A stretch of DNA of 43,948 nt from Clostridiales bacterium (GTDB taxonomy: Bacteria > Bacillota_A > Clostridia > Saccharofermentanales > Saccharofermentanaceae), in NCBI GenBank assembly GCA_017649745.1, contig JAGCGE010000035.1, forward strand, positions 1 through 43,948, given 5' to 3'. The position numbers and the translations under genes are program-made. The notes below the pieces were generated by a model. That model was not told the origin of the DNA. It worked only from the letters and a program-made list of their open reading frames with translations, and ran no database searches. Below, one piece after another: positions 42,164-43,948 of the stretch; position 1 is the first letter of the stretch, and each line of letters starts with the position of its first letter.

Positions 42164-43069
42164 TCAGCCTACTCCGCCACCTTCAGTAGATTCGCAGATG
42201 GCGATCTGCGTACCTGGATCATAAGTCACTTCGTATGTAGCAAAGCGTGCGCGGTCAGAATCCAGGAGCTTGATCTCAGGTTCCGGTCCTTCCCATGTAC
42301 CCGTATAAACGGTGTTACCTTCTTCATCCGTTCCGACTGTCCAGAACTCGTCAAAAGTCACTTCCTCCTGTTTATGGTCCACTCTGTTATAGTTGACCAT
42401 ATCGAGCTCATTCTGAAGGTAATTCTGGAACTGCTCTTCAGTCGCCTTGAAAACGATCGTGCTTCCGCCGTAACCGTAAGCGTTGTCACCGATCCAGTAA
42501 TCGACTACAAATCCGTCTGTGAACCATTCTCTGAGTGTTATTGGCATCCATGAAGCGTTATAGACGCTGACCTTTTGAAGATCCGAGATCTTATATCCCT
42601 GCTGCTCATAGTAACTTGCGAGCTCCTTAAGGTCTGCATCCTCATAGTAGTCGGAAGATACGAGAACATCAGCGTAATACTGATCCTCTTCATAGTCCTG
42701 CTGAGCCACCTGCTCTATGATCTCTGACGCGACTGACTCAGGAACTTCATCGGTTGGGATCACACGCTCTTCCCTGGCTTCCATCTGCTTCTCGTACGAA
42801 TCTACTGCATCCTCAGGGACTTCCTTATGGAAGATATCCTTTATTCCTGCATAGATCGCGTTCCTTGTAGTCGGAACAACGAGAAGTCCGGCCATGGTTA
42901 ATGTTATGGCTGCTACTGCGATACCTGCCTTAGCCGCGCCTGATAATCCTGTCTTCTTGGCAGGCGTTCTGGAGGCTGCCAACTCCATCTCAAGTGCTTT
43001 TCTCATTTCTGCTTTCCTCTTATCGTCGAGCTTGATATTCTCGAATGCCTTTACATAATCATCCTGCAT
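42164..43069 (-). CDS. membrane anti-sigma factor-like protein (DUF4179 type)
   Basis: A 301-residue protein. The N-terminus (about 1-55) is a charged cytoplasmic segment with a KAEMRKALEMEL helix, followed by one membrane helix (AGIAVAAITLTMAGLLVV, about 49-66) and an exterior domain of about 230 residues. This is the usual architecture of anti-sigma factors encoded next to ECF sigma genes. The gene starts 11 bp inside the sigma gene, so the two are translationally coupled. The external domain would sense an envelope signal; its ligand is unknown. Confidence 0.8.
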   Translation of the reverse strand: MQDDYVKAFENIKLDDKRKAEMRKALEMELAASRTPAKKTGLSGAAKAGIAVAAITLTMAGLLVVPTTRNAIYAGIKDIFHKEVPEDAVDSYEKQMEAREERVIPTDEVPESVASEIIEQVAQQDYEEDQYYADVLVSSDYYEDADLKELASYYEQQGYKISDLQKVSVYNASWMPITLREWFTDGFVVDYWIGDNAYGYGGSTIVFKATEEQFQNYLQNELDMVNYNRVDHKQEEVTFDEFWTVGTDEEGNTVYTGTWEGPEPEIKLLDSDRARFATYEVTYDPGTQIAICESTEGGGVG

Positions 43070-43547
43070 AATTACTCTCCCCTCTGAAATGTTTCCTTAG
43101 GATCTCCTTGGCTCTTGTAAGTCTCATAGAGACAGCCGAAGGAGCAATATCCAGAATGTCTGCGATTTCTTTAATGGTGTAACCTTCGTAATAATGAAGA
43201 TGTATTACGACCCTGTTCTTCTCAGGAAGCTCGGATACAGCCATAAGCATCTCCGTATCATTATCATCTTCGACGACTTCCTTATCCGTACCTATGGCCT
43301 CATCGAAAGGCGCACAGAACTTGACGTTGCCGGATCTTAAGTGATCCCTGCACGCATTCGCTGTCATGGTAAGGATATATGTCTTTTCTTTTCCTCTTGT
43401 TATGGTGATATCAGATCTTATAAGCTTCACGAAAACATCCTGTACGATGTCCTCGGCATCCTGTCTCGATCCAAGATATGAATATGCCAGACGAAATGCA
43501 TCATCAACATACATATCGAAAAATCGCAACACAGCTTCGTTATCCAT
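43059..43547 (-). CDS. ECF-type RNA polymerase sigma factor
   Basis: A 162-residue sigma-70 family factor with only regions 2 and 4. Region 2 (AYSYLGSRQDAEDIVQDVFVKL) holds the core-binding and -10-recognising parts, and region 4 (ELPEKNRVVIHLHYYEGYTIKEIADIL, then APSAVSMRLTRAKEIL) carries the -35 helix-turn-helix. A poorly conserved acidic linker joins them. It is the first gene of the sigma/anti-sigma pair, which overlap by 11 bp. Confidence 0.93.
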   Translation of the reverse strand: MDNEAVLRFFDMYVDDAFRLAYSYLGSRQDAEDIVQDVFVKLIRSDITITRGKEKTYILTMTANACRDHLRSGNVKFCAPFDEAIGTDKEVVEDDNDTEMLMAVSELPEKNRVVIHLHYYEGYTIKEIADILDIAPSAVSMRLTRAKEILRKHFRGESNYAG

Positions 43548-43591
43548 CTCGATTACCTTCCTTTTATCGTTTTTTGAGATCTCACCTATAA

Positions 43592-43615
43592 GACGAATAA
43601 GCTATATTGTTTTCA
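43592..43615 (-). promoter_or_regulatory. possible ECF-type autoregulated promoter
   Basis: TGAAAAC (43615-43609) and CGTC (43595-43592) on the minus strand, 44 bp before the sigma gene start. ECF promoters carry AAC at -35 and CGTC at -10. The 13-bp spacing is about 3 bp shorter than usual, so this is only suggestive. Confidence 0.35.
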
Positions 43616-43647
43616 CACTTTATTCTGAAATTTTTTCAACTACACAA

Positions 43648-43905
43648 TTATTCATAATGCTCTTTACAAGCAATAATGTAGATAAAGTCGCCTTCTACAC
43701 AATATGTAATTCTATTTTTGTCATCTATACGCCGACTCCAAAAACCACTTAATCCATTCTTCAGTGGTTCCGGCTGCCCAACACCATCAAAAGGATGCCG
43801 CTTCATATCATTTACCAGCATATTGATCCTTTTAAGTGTTTTCTTATCTTGTGTCTGCCAATAGAGATAGTCATCCCATGCTCTATCTTCCCATAGTAAG
43901 CGCAT
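43648..43905 (-). CDS. yoeB: Txe/YoeB family toxin
   Basis: An 85-residue RelE-fold toxin. It shares the catalytic residues of E. coli YoeB at the same positions: Glu46 (GQPEPLK), Arg65 (DDKNRITY), and His83 and Tyr84 at the C-terminal HYE. GFWSRRIDD is the typical family sequence. YoeB cleaves mRNA at the ribosomal A site when freed from its antitoxin. The ATG overlaps the stop of the upstream antitoxin gene (TAATG), the usual YefM-YoeB coupling. Confidence 0.96.
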   Translation of the reverse strand: MRLLWEDRAWDDYLYWQTQDKKTLKRINMLVNDMKRHPFDGVGQPEPLKNGLSGFWSRRIDDKNRITYCVEGDFIYIIACKEHYE

Positions 43906-43948
43906 TACTTCTCCTCGATCAGTTCATGTTCAGAAAAGTGAGCTTTAC
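43905..43948 (-). CDS. antitoxin C-terminus (YefM-like), 5' part beyond window
   Basis: The last 14 codons of a gene entering from the right edge read KAHFSEHELIEEK and a TAA at 43907-43905 that overlaps the toxin ATG. An acidic end and this position are expected of a YefM-type antitoxin, which neutralises YoeB and represses the operon. Too little is present to assign the DNA-binding family. Confidence 0.6.
   Translation of the reverse strand, partial: KAHFSEHELIEEK

Overview
The window reads as a chromosomal segment of an anaerobic, low-to-mid GC Gram-positive bacterium, probably a Clostridia-type plant-fibre degrader related to Saccharofermentans or Ruminococcus. This is inferred from strong AGGAGG ribosome-binding sites, many lipoproteins with Thr/Glu-rich linkers, a dockerin protein with InlB-type B-repeats, DUF4214 repeats, a GH26 enzyme, a FakA/FakB/PlsX fatty-acid system, BlaI/BlaR-type regulation and tRNA genes that encode CCA. 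I ran no database search, so the taxonomy is tentative.

Layout. 1-4446: a BlaI-type repressor and a BlaR1-like receptor whose C-terminus resembles an ABC solute-binding protein, plus a lipoprotein; the promoter carries two BlaI-type operators. 4494-8653: a tight minus-strand operon of zinc-ribbon membrane proteins, a YdcF/SanA-like protein and an FkbM methyltransferase. 8689-13073: a papain-like hydrolase, an M1 peptidase lipoprotein, another lipoprotein and an unknown protein. 13240-15156: rplM-rpsI and a divergent radical SAM protein. 15157-21756: surface proteins, namely a membrane-anchored B-repeat protein, a large dockerin protein and a frameshifted DUF4214 gene. 21910-25125: tRNA-Gly, a GH26 enzyme without a signal peptide, a HEAT-like protein and two small membrane proteins.

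25227-34258 is the most coherent block. A leftward operon (alpha/beta hydrolase, acyl ligase fused to an ACP domain, two PlsC-like acyltransferases, free ACP) faces a rightward operon (two DegV/FakB proteins, FakA, PlsX). A 20-bp near-palindrome sits at the leftward transcription start. Together they look like a nearly complete route from free fatty acid through acyl-phosphate or acyl-ACP to acylated lipid. It is followed by two diverged copies of a 79-bp repeat.

34479-39726: a GT2-GtrA fusion, two divergent alpha/beta hydrolases, a transglutaminase-like protein, tRNA-Cys and a double zinc-ribbon membrane protein. 39862-40756: a lipid-anchored barnase homologue with its barstar inhibitor; an intrinsic terminator for the convergent neighbour lies inside the barstar coding sequence. 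40759-43948: an Arg/Ser-repeat zinc-ribbon protein, an ECF sigma/anti-sigma pair, and a YoeB toxin with the last codons of its antitoxin at the window edge.
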